Positions 1 to 12,114 of a stretch of 64,000 bases of DNA are shown piece by piece; within the stretch, counting starts at the first letter, position 1; each line of letters starts with the position of its first letter. Below the pieces are notes generated by a model, which was given only the letters and a program-made list of their open reading frames with translations, ran no database searches and had not been told where the DNA came from. The stretch spans positions 4,881,617 to 4,945,616 of the forward strand of contig JAGGNK010008226.1 of NCBI GenBank assembly GCA_017590115.1, given 5' to 3'. The DNA is from Montifringilla adamsi. Lineage: Eukaryota > Chordata > Aves > Passeriformes > Passeridae. A program made the position numbers and the translations under genes.

Positions 1-1
1 T

Positions 2-91
<90 letters not shown>

Positions 92-762
92 TGAGGAGGG
101 AAGCACTGATGTCTTTACATGGGATGGAATTCCCTGCTTGGTCATGGCCAGGCTGCTCATTGGAGAACTTCACTTGATGTGTGCATGTGGGGTGTTCTTT
201 ATGGGGCAGCACACTGTTTTGTGCATTAAATGGGTTTTGAGGGTTCTGTATTGTGTGTTTCAAATTTGCAAATTTGCACCAGGGGAGAACAAAAGAATAT
301 CATGAAACCAAGAGTTAGAGATGTGTGGGTGCTGTCTGAGGCAGCAATTTCAGGAGTCTCTACTCTGCTTACATAATCTCTAAACCTTAACTTTAACTCA
401 TCTTAGATGGATGAATCTGGCTGAGAACACTCTTCACCCTCCTACCAAATGGCAATATACTAAAGAACAATTGCTTTTGTAGCACTTGAGAGATACTGTT
501 TTTTCTCTAGCAGACTACTTACAGAATTTGACTAGAATGATAAATATTTTTAAACTTAACATATGATTTAGAATGTTACAATTACAAATGTATGGTAAAT
601 ATTTTTAGCCTTAATGTTATGTGATTTTAAATGTTCCAATTAAAAATACATGTAGTAGCACATGTGCCACTGGTAAACTAAAGAGTCTTGGGGCTAAAAT
701 TAGTAAAAAAAGCAATAGTGGAGTGATAAAGGAATGCAAAAGTCAGACAGCAAATGCTCTGA

Positions 763-924
<162 letters not shown>

Positions 925-1226
925 TAACTTTGGGCAAACCCAAGAGACTGCCAGAGTTAAATACACTTTAAAAGTGAAAGCAGCACTTCTTCACTTTAAC
1001 GGTGGCATGATTTTCAGGGGAAATGTGATCTTCAGGATATTTCATTTACTGCTTTATATAGCTGTATACATTCTGTAGTAACTTCAGAGTAAGAAATGTC
1101 TGGGTTAAGAAATAAAGTCCGCCTGTAAGAAATAAGGTCCCCCTGGGTGTCAGTAGCACACTGAGCAGCAGGGTTAGGTTGTGCTGCAGGTGCTGGGGCA
1201 GTGGGCAGGCTGAGGGCTGCTGCTGA

Positions 1227-1376
<150 letters not shown>

Positions 1377-2458
1377 TAGCTCCTGTTCACTTGTGCCATT
1401 CAGTCCTGGCTCTTCCTTCTGCCTTTCCTCTCTCCTGTCCTGTAGTAACCTGGCCTCTTTGCATGAACTTTCAAACATCAAATACTTTGTGTTTTTAATG
1501 GAGCACTTTTTTTAGTCATACCTGTGACTTTCTGTGCATTGTTTGTCTTGAACACGTAGATAATGCAGTGCTAACCTAGAGAAATCCAGTGTGATCTGTC
1601 ACTATTACTACTTTGGGAGTTAAATTAAAACTTTCTAATTCTTGTGAGGTGTTTCTGCTAATTGCTGTGTTTTGCAATCAAATGACAATATCCTAATTTC
1701 TTTGTAAAAACTCTCACTGCTAAATTGTCATTCTCTATTGCTGATAGTTTATTGTATATGCAGATACAGATGAAAATTTAAACTAAGATCTGTGCTCACA
1801 TGAATGAGTTCTTGCTGTTGGAAATGCAGTGAGAACAGCATCTTGCAGTACTCAACTGGGGCACTGTGACAAGTGTTAATATTCCTGTAGCCACATGGAT
1901 GCCAGCATTTCATACCTACTAGCATTTCAACTGTATTAGGTGTTTAGCACAAAGGTCATTAACTTGTGAAAAGTAGTGGGAGTTACTCTGGTGTCACAGT
2001 GTCTCCAAGTATGTCCAGATGTAGCACCAGGAATACTTCACAGTTCAGGTATTGCATGCTGTGTTTTTCATTTTCTGTCTCTGGGATGTTTTGTAATAAA
2101 CTGGATACATCATTACCCCCATAATCTGAAATCTAATCATTCAAACCTGGCTTTTGACTACAAATTTGCATTGATGCCATGTTTCTGATAACTCAGCCTA
2201 AGCTCTCAACCAGTTTTTGGCAGCTGCTTGGTGCTTTTAAATAAAACTTCCTGATACAAATTTTCTCTTTGTGGGGGCAATGAAAACAGCAGGTAACTTT
2301 TCTTTCTGTATGCTTTTTTCCCTGTGTTTTTTTTTTTTTTTTCGTGTGGGGCTAACTGAGCAATGTAGCTATGACTGTCTGCATTACTTCTTGTTCCCTC
2401 TGTTGTCCTCTCTCCCAAGTCCAGGTGACTCTAATCTTAGCTTTGCACTGTGTTCCAG

Positions 2459-2563
2459 ATGCGGCAGGCCAGAAGGCTGTCGAATCCTTGTATACAGAGG
2501 TATACATCAAGAACTGGTGAATGCAGCACGTATGTGGGCTCTCATGGAAACTCGCCTTCTTAA
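2459..2563 (+). CDS. PLEKHA1: PLEKHA1 alternative last exon (short tail without PDZ ligand)
   Basis: After a pyrimidine-rich stretch and acceptor CAG at 2456-2458, the phase-0 frame reads MRQARRLSNPCIQRYTSR, then TGECSTYVGSHGNSPS and a TAA stop at 2561-2563. That is 34 residues, basic at first and Ser/Cys-rich at the end. It joins the exon at 1254-1343 without a frame change. The tail lacks the SDV end of the usual last exon. I have a memory of a similar tail in TAPP-family isoforms but cannot confirm it. Two AATAAA-like AT-rich stretches lie downstream, but I cannot name a firm poly(A) site. The alternative is a chance open frame after a cryptic acceptor. Confidence 0.7.
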   Translation: MRQARRLSNPCIQRYTSRTGECSTYVGSHGNSPS

Positions 2564-4579
2564 CAGAGGGCTAGGACTAGACACTAATTTGCACTATAAA
2601 ACAAACTAAAAAGTAATGCTGCCTGTTGTCATTATCATTACTGAAAACTAACTCATCAATAATATCGTTCACTCACAGGTTTGCACTGTTTTTTCTTGCT
2701 TTTAAAATAATTGGAAATGAAAAACACCAAAACCACTGCTTATATGTCAAAGCACAGTAAATATTTAACCATAAGTGATGTCACTTTAATAGGAAAGCAC
2801 TACAACTAATTTGCATGAGAGTTCATATTTCCATTTTACTTTACATTTGTTTTGAAACTGCGCCAAAGTGACATTAAATGGAAGCTGCCCACAAACTAAT
2901 ACAGATGAGTGCACACAGAACATGCACATTGTAACTAGCATTTGGAAGGGTCTAAAGTAGCCTGATCTGCATGGCTTATGAGATCTCTGCATGAAATGAT
3001 TAGTTCAAGCATAGAAGCATTATATAATAATGTGTAACCCATACCCTGTTCAAAGCAGGGCACCTTAGGAGCAGTGCAGCAGCATAGTCTCTTAACCGTG
3101 AAATTACAGCCAGTGTGGATAGTAAAATCTGGATATCCTTCAGGGCAGCTTAGCAAAAATTCGGAGGTCTTGTCCTAATATCCCTTTTGTCCTATTTGGT
3201 GAAGTAAAATTATTAATAAGAACAGTAGGTAAATGAGTGAATCATAAGTTCTGCTAAAGCAAGCTTTTTTTCCTTAAGAGGAGTATCAAGTCAGGTATGA
3301 AATCAGGCAATGTAAATGATGTGAAATACCAAACTCAAGTCCAAAAAAAAGTTGCACAGGTTCATCCAATAACATTAAGCTCATTTATAAAAAGAAATAT
3401 GGTAGTACTTGGCAGAATCCATGTTGATTAAATTTATTAATTCATATGTCATGAGAATGTCATAACATTCGAAAAGAAACTTGAAAAACTACAGTGGAAA
3501 AAAAAGTATTTAATTTAGGATTTATATTTGCATCTTGGACACACATCTGTGATGGGTTTGGGGTTTTTTTTGGCTAACAAATGTGCTTGAAAAATGCCTT
3601 GATTTGTGTGTGCACATGGGCTGGCAGATTCCTTTAGTTCCTGGACTAACACTGGTGATGGCAGACCTGGCAGCAGCTGCAGCTCCTAATGCACACACAG
3701 TTCACTGCAACATTACACAGCATTTGGATCAAGAGCATTTCAAACCCAGCACTGCTCAGGGATTTGAGACATCCTGACAGAACTGATGGATGCAGTGCAG
3801 AGCCCAAGGAACTTCTTGTTCCTGTTCAGGAGGTCAGGCTATCCCAGGACATCCAAATGGCATTCCATGCCTGTTCTTCAGACAACTAAATCATTCCTGG
3901 GTAGTCTGGGGACTTGTTTTTGTCAGTAAGTAAATGGTGGAAGATATTTTGATAGTTATGTAAAGGTCAGCAGAATAATGATAATAAACACAAAACAATA
4001 ACTTGCATGGAAGGAGTAGCTTAAGTGTCAGTTTCTTTTCTAGGTCATTAACTTTGAAAATTTTTAGATAGCCTTGATACCTTAAAATTTTTGTTTGGTC
4101 CTTGTGAGAAATTGGGAAGATTTGGTGCTCCAAGAACAGGGAACAGTAAAATGTGCATTGCTTCAGGATCCAGGATACGAGTGCTTGATTTATATGAATA
4201 GGTCTGAATACATTTTTCTTTTGGAAAGATGTGACTTTCAATGGCCTTTAAAGTGTGCATCTTCGAGAGGTTATTTAACATCTCAGTAAAATGAGGAGCC
4301 TAAATTGCTGGACTAAAGTCTACAGAGCTGATTTAAGAATTGAATTTCATAGAATGCAGCAGCTGATGTTGCTGTCACACGCTGCTGTGAGCTCACACTC
4401 AGTAAAGCAGTGCCTCACAAAGCACCTGCCTCCTGCTGCCGTGGCTGATGCTTCGCTTTGTGTATTTTCTGTCTCGATATTTTTATTTTTTGGGTTTTTT
4501 TGTGAGTGTGAAATCTGAAACTACGTCTTTCTGACTTGACATCAGCCACTTCATTTGACACATTCCCTTCTTTTTCCAG

Positions 4580-4909
4580 GAGCATCCCGAGCCTTCTTCC
4601 GAACCCGGCCATGCTGTCCGTCCTGCCGGCGCAGCCGCAGCCTGCTCACATTCCGCAGCCCCTCACGGCAGCCCTCTGGCCCCAGCCCCTCACCCCAAAC
4701 CCCCTGCCTTGGAGAAGCGAGGATTTCACGAGTCTTTTACCAAGGCCAGGCCAAGGAGCTACAAGATCCAGGCTGTCGCTCCAAGAGAATCAACTTCCAA
4801 AGTGACTGAACGGGGCCCTTGGGAACCCCGGAGCAAAAATGGCACTCAGGAACAGGATCCTGGCCTTGTGGATCTGGATGATGCAAGCCTTCCAGTTAGT
4901 GATGTGTAG
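4580..4909 (+). CDS. PLEKHA1: PLEKHA1 last coding exon (PDZ-binding C-terminus)
   Basis: The exon begins after TTTTTCCAG with EHPEPSSEPGHAVRP and runs 109 codons to TAG at 4907-4909. The first half is rich in Ala, Pro and His and low in complexity. The second half has the conserved block EKRGFHESFTKARP, SREST-type Ser/Thr residues, and ends LVDLDDASLPVSDV. In mammals the C-terminal SDV is a class I PDZ ligand that recruits PTPN13 (PTPL1) and MPDZ (MUPP1). The Ala/Pro/His block differs in composition from the mammalian Ser/Thr-rich equivalent as I recall it, which suggests a freely drifting disordered linker. Confidence 0.95.
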   Translation, partial: EHPEPSSEPGHAVRPAGAAAACSHSAAPHGSPLAPAPHPKPPALEKRGFHESFTKARPRSYKIQAVAPRESTSKVTERGPWEPRSKNGTQEQDPGLVDLDDASLPVSDV

Positions 4910-7120
4910 GGATGGAAGCGTTTGGAGAATGATCCATTTGTTCGGTCCTTTAATTTCCTTGCTGGGACTTTGAACCAAAGAAAATTCCAGGAAATGAGAA
5001 CAAAAAAACAAAAAAATACAAACCGGAGCACTGCTGTTATATATATGTGTGTGTGTGTTCTGTGCACACATGGGTATATATAATGTGTTTGTGTGTTGCC
5101 TTTCAGCTGAGGGTCAGAGATGGACCTTAGGCATTTTCTCAAAGCCTGATAGTAAATCACTTACTAGGGAGGGGCCAAACTGCACAGTTTAGGAAAAAAA
5201 CCAACCCAAAATGCATTAAACAAATAAAAAAAAGTACTTCTGCAAGTAAGCAAGGTACCAGCAACTTCTAATTCCTAATCTGGCAGGTTTACTAAATTTG
5301 CAACTAATGCTCTATTTTGGAGAACTTGTTGCCAACAAATGTGATTATTTAATTTCATCTTAAACTACAGTAAGATTTTAGGCATATATGAGAAATTTTT
5401 CTCTCCGTGACTTTCAGATACCAGGAAATGCACAAAATGTTTCTTCTGTTCTTTAAGATCAACAGTGTCAAGTGATTAGTTATCAGAACAAGAATTCTGA
5501 ACTCCCTTGGAATTCTAGTTATGGTGCTGTAAAATTTCCACTAAAATAATATTTTGAATAGTCAGCCTATTTTTGATGCACTCCTAAAGGTGGGTTATAA
5601 CCTTTTGCACATTTGGATTTTCATGGACTGCATGTATTGGTGTTTTGGAGGGGGGGAGAAGAGAATTTGGACTTTGGAATTTGGACACTTTAGATCTTTT
5701 TAACCAAGTAGAGTTTATGTTGTGTTACATTAGGCTTTGCAGCAATTATGTTTTCTTAAATGTTTAAATGTATTGTTTGGTTACTGTTTTGAGAATGATT
5801 TCCTTCCCAGCGCTTTGTGAGCAGTTCTTGTTTCTGTATTGATCAGTGGAAGAGCTCCTTTAGTTGTGTTGTTATTGGTACTGAACTGTTCCTAGTCCTG
5901 CAATCGTGGCCTATAACTTTTGGTGCACTAAGAATCTGAAGTGCCTGTGTTTTCTCTCACATTGTTGAAACACTTTTGGGTTAGTGATGTACACAGACCA
6001 TTCTTACTGGATTTGAGTGTTGGCTTGGAGTTGCTCTGGATAGCATAGCTTGAAACAGCTCTTTAAAACAAGATTTATGCCAGGGGTACCAGTGTTCTGG
6101 TGTTGCACCCACTGCTGTGCAATATGTGTTCTTAAAAAGTGAGTATTTGTTGTTTGTGTACATTGTGTTATGGGGCATCAGTGATGCCAGCGAGGAGAAC
6201 CTTTACATTTCAAGTATTGGATTAGGTGGTGTGTACTCTTCATCATTTTTGGAAAAAAACCCATTTGCTTTAATCCCAACCCCACAAATATTTCATGCTG
6301 CTGCTTACTGTGATCCTGATTGTCCAGCTTTGTGAAACTTTGTCTGCTGGAACCTAAGACACATATCAGGCAAGTCCATCTTCTCTCCAACTTCCAAACT
6401 GACTTCCTGCTTGAGAGATGTGGATGGCTTTACCACAGCAATTTGTTGATCCCAGGACAGAGTAATTGGTATCATATAAGAATGGAATATAATGATTTCA
6501 AAACCTTAAATTATATCAGCACCTTCTTTTGGTTTTGGTTTATTTTTTTTTTATCCATAAGCTAACTAACCACTGTCTTAAGGCAGTGGTGTCTGTAAAT
6601 TACTGGTTTTGTTTGACTTTAGATATATGTGAAAACTAGCACAAATTGGAAATTACTGTAAATGTCTGTACTAGTATTGTAGGTTTTAATTTCTATAAAA
6701 ATAAACCATTAGCTCTTTAAAGGCTTATTTTTTTCACAAGTACATTCTGTGTGGAAGACACTTTGCATTGTAATATTTTTACTGTAGTCTAACATCTGAA
6801 ATCACTTGCTCTGGTACAGCTTTCACACTGCATGGTCATTTTATTGTATTTTGGTATTGACAGTTTTACACATTGGGTGGAGGTAAAGCAGCTCCATTAT
6901 GGGACTTACAAAAAGAGGGAAAAAGAGAAAAACGAAAAAAGAAATGAACTACTGTTGTAGTTCAGTAGCATAGGGAAATATTTGTGGTTGGTCACTGTCA
7001 GGGTCTCCTATTTATCAGTACTTTTATAAATCTATGAAAATTGTTAAATTATTTTAGAAACAGTGCTGTAAATATGTCACATTTAAATTGTCAATAAATC
7101 AGTTTGGGTAACTTAAAATA
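4910..7120 (+). other. PLEKHA1: PLEKHA1 3'UTR
   Basis: The region is AT-rich and has no open frame of interest. A TA/TG dinucleotide stretch sits at about 5039-5095. Poly(A) signals AATAAA occur at 6700-6705 and 7093-7098; the second, followed by a T/G-rich stretch, is the best candidate for the main 3' end. Another AATAAA at 7556-7561 could serve as a distal signal. The end at about 7120 is inferred from signal position only. Confidence 0.7.
7093..7098 (+). terminator. PLEKHA1: Poly(A) signal of PLEKHA1
   Basis: AATAAA follows a long AT-rich UTR and is followed within 40 bases by TGG/TTGAGTTT sequence of the kind found downstream of cleavage sites. An earlier copy at 6700-6705 may give a shorter transcript. 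Confidence 0.6.
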
Positions 7121-7364
7121 ACATCTGGTTGAGTTTCTTTGCACCATGACAAGTATTTGATCAGAGCAATATATTATTTTTCAGCAGGTAAGAGATCAGA
7201 TTCTCCTTTATCCAGCCATAGCGTCTCTAATTCTTCAAATCTAATCAGGTTGTGTAGCCTAAGAATGAAATTTAACAGACTGAGCTGATTTTTTTTTGTG
7301 CTAATCTCAGTTTCTTCTGTGGAAGTTTTACATGTTGGGCAAGGGATGTTGACAAAAACCACAT

Positions 7365-7510
7365 TGTAACATGGATTTTTCTGTCTTTACACGGGTGGAT
7401 CAGGAGGGTTCTCTCTCGGAGATGCTTTCCTGAAACCCAGACTGGCCACAGTTACCCAGATTCCACTGCCACCACCTGGCTGTGCACTCTGCCCCTTCGC
7501 TGAAGAGGAA
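7365..7510. repeat. Copy 1 of a ~130 bp duplicated element
   Basis: The text from GTAACATGGATTTTTCT through CACCTGGCTGTGCACT recurs at 8593-8720 with scattered changes and small indels. It may be a local duplication or two copies of an interspersed repeat I do not recognise. Confidence 0.75.
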
Positions 7511-8592
7511 ATGAAATTATTCTGTATGGCCACAGGCTTAAACTCACTGTGTTAAAATAAAATACTTACAGAAAATGGAACTACTGACTGCAGTGCACAT
7601 TCCCGGGGGCAGCTGCTGAGGGGTGATGTGTTTGGATACAGTTTAAAAAAGTGGAATATTCCTTAACTTCGTGGAATATCAGGATGTCAGCACCACCTAG
7701 GGGTCACACTCTAGCTTTAAAAATCAGTCAAGTCTAGTACTAAATTGCTTTTAAAGTGTATTTCCTACTTAAAAACTTATCTGGAGACTGCGGTTGTTAA
7801 GTCACTGGACTGTTCCAGGTTGGGGTTTTTTGCTGCTGTTGTTTTTATTTTTGCTCCTTTTTTTAGGCTACATTTTTTTTTCGGTTTTATAGTAAGTATT
7901 ATAATGGATGGAGAAATTACAGAGTGCACCTAATATGTACACTCTGAAGGTGTGGAACAGAAACATTACTGTCTTTTTAACAATTCCATTTTAAATACAT
8001 GTGAGAGAGAGGGAAGAAATGAAAGAAGGGAAATACTGGATAGGGAATTTCAGTCTATAAGATGAAACTAAAGCAGTGAAGCCCTCTGTGCCATGTGTAA
8101 TTCTACCTTTTAACAGTTTCATTTAATGTCTTAATAGTCATCTGAACTTTCTAGAACAGCCTACAAATTATTTGATGCTCCAAGCCAGTGAGCTGCTACA
8201 GCCCTTCTGAGGTGAAGTGAAACAGTGAAATACTGAAGGCAGCTCTCTGGAGAACTGACACCTGAATCCTGCCCTGGGACTTGTGTCTGCCTGGATTTTT
8301 CACTTGAGATTTTCGGTGCAACCTCTGAGGAAATGAAACTGGTGCTCATTTGTGAAGGCACTACTAATGGCCTAGTAGCTGTTGAACGCTGCTCTTCAAA
8401 GTGTCACTTTTGACACTGTAATTTGGGATTTGCATTTCAAACGAGGGGAATTTTGCCTATCAGGATGCACAGTGAACGCATCTTGCAGGAATTTAAACCA
8501 CTCTGTGTTCTGATGGCAGCCAGGCACACCTGAGTCACCTCTGCTCTCAAAGGGTACTGATAAAAAAAAAAAAACATCCCAGGGGAAGGAAA

Positions 8593-8720
8593 CGTAACAT
8601 GGATTTTTCTCTCTTTACACGGATGGGATCTCTCAGAGATGCTCTTCTGAAATCCAGCCTGGCCCAAATTACCCAGATTCCACTGTCCCCACCTGGCTGT
8701 GCACTGTGTCCCTTCAGAGG
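8593..8720. repeat. Copy 2 of a ~130 bp duplicated element
   Basis: This is a direct-orientation partner of 7365-7510, about 1.2 kb downstream. It shares TTACCCAGATTCCACTG and CACCTGGCTGTGCACT. Copy 1 carries a few extra bases in the middle. Confidence 0.75.
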
Positions 8721-10254
8721 GGTGGCATTCGGCGGGGCAGTGGGTATTTTTCTGTAAACGACAAAGTTTCAGGGTTGTTTTACAGCCTGCAGTGTCCTAC
8801 GTGCGCTCCTGCTGGTAGCTCTGCCCTCCGCCAGGAAGGAAATGCCACCTGACCACAAAGACACGCTGGGTGCAGATTAGCAATTGTTTCTTGGGGCAGG
8901 TCGCTTGGCTTCGTGTCAGCCTTTACAAAAGACACCCCGATGGTTCGTTTCGTTTGTAAATTATGCCAGCAGTTAATGCTTGTCAAGCACCAGGGCTAGA
9001 TTGTATCAGGAAAAGAACGTGGAGTTTTAAATTCCCTGGTTTGAAGCCATACTCTTTCAAGGCAGTGGCATCTTTTTTTTTCTGTATGTAGCAATGAATG
9101 TAGTTTTTATAAAGGTTTGGGGTTTTTCCGTTCAGTTTTTCTAAGATTTCTCGTGTTATGTTAAAGTGGAGAAGTTTTGGGAGGTGGGAGTAGGGTTGTT
9201 ACACGTTTCCCCCAAAAAATCTGAGAGGAAGCCATTAAGGCATGAATCAAAATTATAATAACGAAGCAAACAGAACAAAGCTGGAAAAGCTTTCCGCAAA
9301 GTCCAAGATGTTGGAGTTTGCTCAGACTATCAGCATTCCAAACTTCCCAAACCTCCTTCATCCTCTTTTCTGGCCGGGACCCTTCAAGACTCAGACTTTA
9401 CCCTTTTTTCTCTGCCCAAGTGTGCCCCTTTTTCATCCTTTCCTTTCTCCCCACTTTCCGTGTGTGCCCAGGTGCTCCGAGGGTCTCATTGCTGGGCAGG
9501 CTGGCACAGCATCCCTGGATCCCTGGCAGCTGTGCCCACACTTCCATACCTCTAGGGGAATTTCTACTGTGTGATCTCTAGGTGGAGCCTCCTATCACCC
9601 AGTTCCGTGTGAAAATTATTCATATGTGAGATTTTTTCATATTAAATTATTAATGTATGAGATATATATGAGATATTTTACCTCTGAGACTCTGGAATGG
9701 TTTTTTTCAGGTTTTTTTTTGGGGGGCTTTTCTGGTGGTTAATGTCTGCTGGCTTGGGGAACTGTTCTGTGACAGGTGGAGGAGAAATAATAATTGCAGC
9801 CCATCTCAGGTCTAAGGCACTTCTGGACAGATCAGATGGACAATTAACAAATCTGTTTTTCAGTGAGCTAATTTATTAACCTCCCCAAAGCCTTAGCTCG
9901 GTTATTCTGGAAAGCAAGACGTTTATATTCAGATTTTATGTACTTACATGACAACTATAAAATTAACATCATAAAATATTATATTTTTAATACTCAATAG
10001 AAGATTTACATTCTTACCAAAAAGAGTCTGGAGCTGATAGTGCTGGCTGACGTGTTAAAAAAAACAACCGTACACCTTTGTTCTCTACAACCACTATCAA
10101 AGGTGAAGATAAAAAGAGACACAACCATTCATGGGGAGAGGATGACAGAACCTGGAGCTTTCCCACTGCGGGTAGTTTTTGCCTGCCTGTGGAGATAAGG
10201 TTCCAGTGGCTCCGGGCAGTAAGTTATCTGACCGAACCCGTTTCTGTGTCTGGG

Positions 10255-10395
10255 GTTCTTTTTGGATTTGGTTTGGATTTTTTTTTTTTTTGTGATTTTT
10301 TTTGTGGGTTTTTTTTTTTTTGGTTTTTGGTTTTTTTAAATGGGTTTGGGTGGGTTGTTTTTTTTTTTTTGGTTTGGTGGGGGTTGTTGTTTGTT
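10255..10395. repeat. T/G-rich simple sequence
   Basis: Long T runs are separated by GG, GGG and TTGG groups. Open frames here only produce Phe/Gly/Trp strings and are composition artefacts. Confidence 0.85.
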
Positions 10396-10565
10396 TCTTT
10401 CTTTCTTGCTAAAAGCTCATCACCTTTCCTTAAAGACTTATCTTTATTTAAAATGGGCAAAGCCCAAACCAAACAAAAAACCCCCCAAGCTTATAAAACC
10501 ACAAAGCCTATTAAAAGCAGTCGATAAGCAGTGGACAATTAATTACTTAGAAACATTTTGCCATT

Positions 10566-10596
<31 letters not shown>

Positions 10597-10660
10597 CATG
10601 GATATATATATCCCACATATATACCGGGGGGTATATGTATGTATAAGGATATACAAACAT
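10566..10660. repeat. TATATC/TA microsatellite
   Basis: Repeated TATATC units pass into alternating TA and then a degenerate GTATATG tract. Confidence 0.85.
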
Positions 10661-11127
10661 TTAAAATATTTTTAACTTGTAAATATTTTCGAGCTTTTTC
10701 TTGAACTTGTTAGTACAAATTATTTTAATATTAAAATAATTTTCTGTAAATTGTTCAATTTTTCTGCTTGGGTCGCTTCTGAAATCGGGTGATTCTCCCG
10801 AAATCTCTTTTGCAGAGCACAGAAGTCATTGGAAAACTGCAGATATAAAGAGTTCACGCTGTAACTTTAACTGGGAACATTGGAATATACTTGGTTTCCA
10901 AGCTTCAAATACTAACCAACAGTTTAGTAAGTTTTGCACACAGTTTGGTAAGTTTTTATGGTGTTCCCTAGAACAATTGGAATTCTGGTGCTCGGGACGC
11001 TCAAATGGCTCTTTGTTAAACTTTTCCTGGGAGAAAATATTTTGAATTATTTTGTATTATTGTAGTTGCTGACAAGTTCAACTCCTTGGTCGCAGCTCAT
11101 CTAACAGTTAACAGCATTTCCTCTTGC

Positions 11128-11151
11128 CTAATGAGTTGTAAATTTCATTAG
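11128..11151. promoter_or_regulatory. Palindromic TAAT/ATTA pair upstream of HTRA1 (candidate homeodomain site)
   Basis: Arms CTAATGA (11128-11134) and TCATTAG (11145-11151) are perfect reverse complements separated by 10 bases. Both contain a homeodomain core. It lies in a compact, non-repetitive AT-rich block just upstream of the GC-rich first exon of HTRA1. Function is inferred from motif and place only. Confidence 0.35.
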
Positions 11152-11232
11152 CTGCCTGGTTATCGGCGCCTGATAAAGGTACACTGAAATAATTATAGAT
11201 TGGGAGTCAGTTCAAAAGTTTAATCGGCTTGT

Positions 11233-11236
<4 letters not shown>

Positions 11237-11269
<33 letters not shown>
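11237..11269. repeat. Poly(A) run of 33
   Basis: An uninterrupted A tract separates the AT-rich upstream block from the GC-rich HTRA1 5' region. No LINE or SINE body is visible to its left, so it looks like a plain homopolymer, or a poly(dA:dT) nucleosome-excluding element. Confidence 0.85.
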
Positions 11270-11272
<3 letters not shown>

Positions 11273-11960
11273 TTTGCTTAGTTTCCAGCTCTGTTAAAGC
11301 GTTCCCTCTCAGCTTTGGCAGGGATGCCCTGTCCCTCGGAGGGCACCTTGGATGTGCCCGAAGAGCAGATGGCAGAGGCCGCTGTCCCTGGGCTCTGGCC
11401 AGTGCCCAGCTGCCGGATAAATGAGATTAGCCTGCCCGAGATGGTGGAAAACTCATTTTTCCTTTTCCCGCCCCCTCCCCTATTATTATTCCGGTTGATT
11501 AACCTTCTGCTAATTGCTGGTATCCACCTCGCCCTGCGGCCTGAGCGTGCCGGGGGAAGCGCGGGGCCGAGCAGAAGGCTCGGGAGCATCCTTCCTCCCA
11601 TCCCCCGGCCAGCGCCTCCCGAGCCGGGGATCTCTCGGGAATACCGGCCATTCCCGGCGGGGAGATGTTATCGATACAAATTGCCCGATATTTGCGTATA
11701 TTTACATAGAATGGATGTATCGCTTCACTCCTTCCACCACGGCACCGGCCCCGCGCTCCCCCCGTCCCCTTATCAGCTGGAAGCTTTATCGGCGCTTCCT
11801 TTGGGTTGCTTTCCCGTAATTCTAGAGCCGGGGAAGCGTTCACATCCCCCTCCTCCTGTTCGCAGGAGCGCCTCATCAGCCTTTCCCCCGATCTTAATCG
11901 CCGGTCGCGATTTCGGTGCTTTCACCGCCGAGTTTCTCCGCGGACCTGTGGCGGGGGGGG

Positions 11961-12070
11961 CTGTCGCTGTCCCGGGGGCTGTCGCTGTCCCGGGTGGTGT
12001 CGCTATCCCGGGGGCTGTCGCTATCCCGAGGGGGTGTCGCTGTCCCGGGGGCTGTCGCCGTGCCGGGGGG
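11961..12070. repeat. HTRA1: 18-bp GC-rich minisatellite in HTRA1 exon 1 region
   Basis: About six units of 17-20 bp with consensus CTGTCGCTGTCCCGGGGG run in tandem. In the frame of the IGFBP domain the first four units read as repeated GCRCPG / GCRYPG, then the frame drifts where units change length. It sits directly before the recognisable IGFBP sequence, where the signal peptide and first cysteines of HTRA1 should be. Confidence 0.85.
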
Positions 12071-12114
12071 GCGGTGTGGGGGTGTCCCAGCCCGGGGGGG
12101 CCGTGCCCGCGGTG

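Larger units (their letters stand above)
7121..11236. other. PLEKHA1-HTRA1 intergenic region
   Basis: No supported gene on either strand. Apart from the duplicated element, it contains a T/G-rich low-complexity stretch at about 10255-10395 and an AT microsatellite at about 10566-10660. It becomes AT-rich with many TAAT/ATTA cores near 11040-11236. There is no ARMS2-like reading frame, as expected outside primates. Confidence 0.7.

Noticed and set aside
7121..11300. ARMS2 homologue between PLEKHA1 and HTRA1
   Set aside because: No frame resembles it and the gene is regarded as primate-specific.
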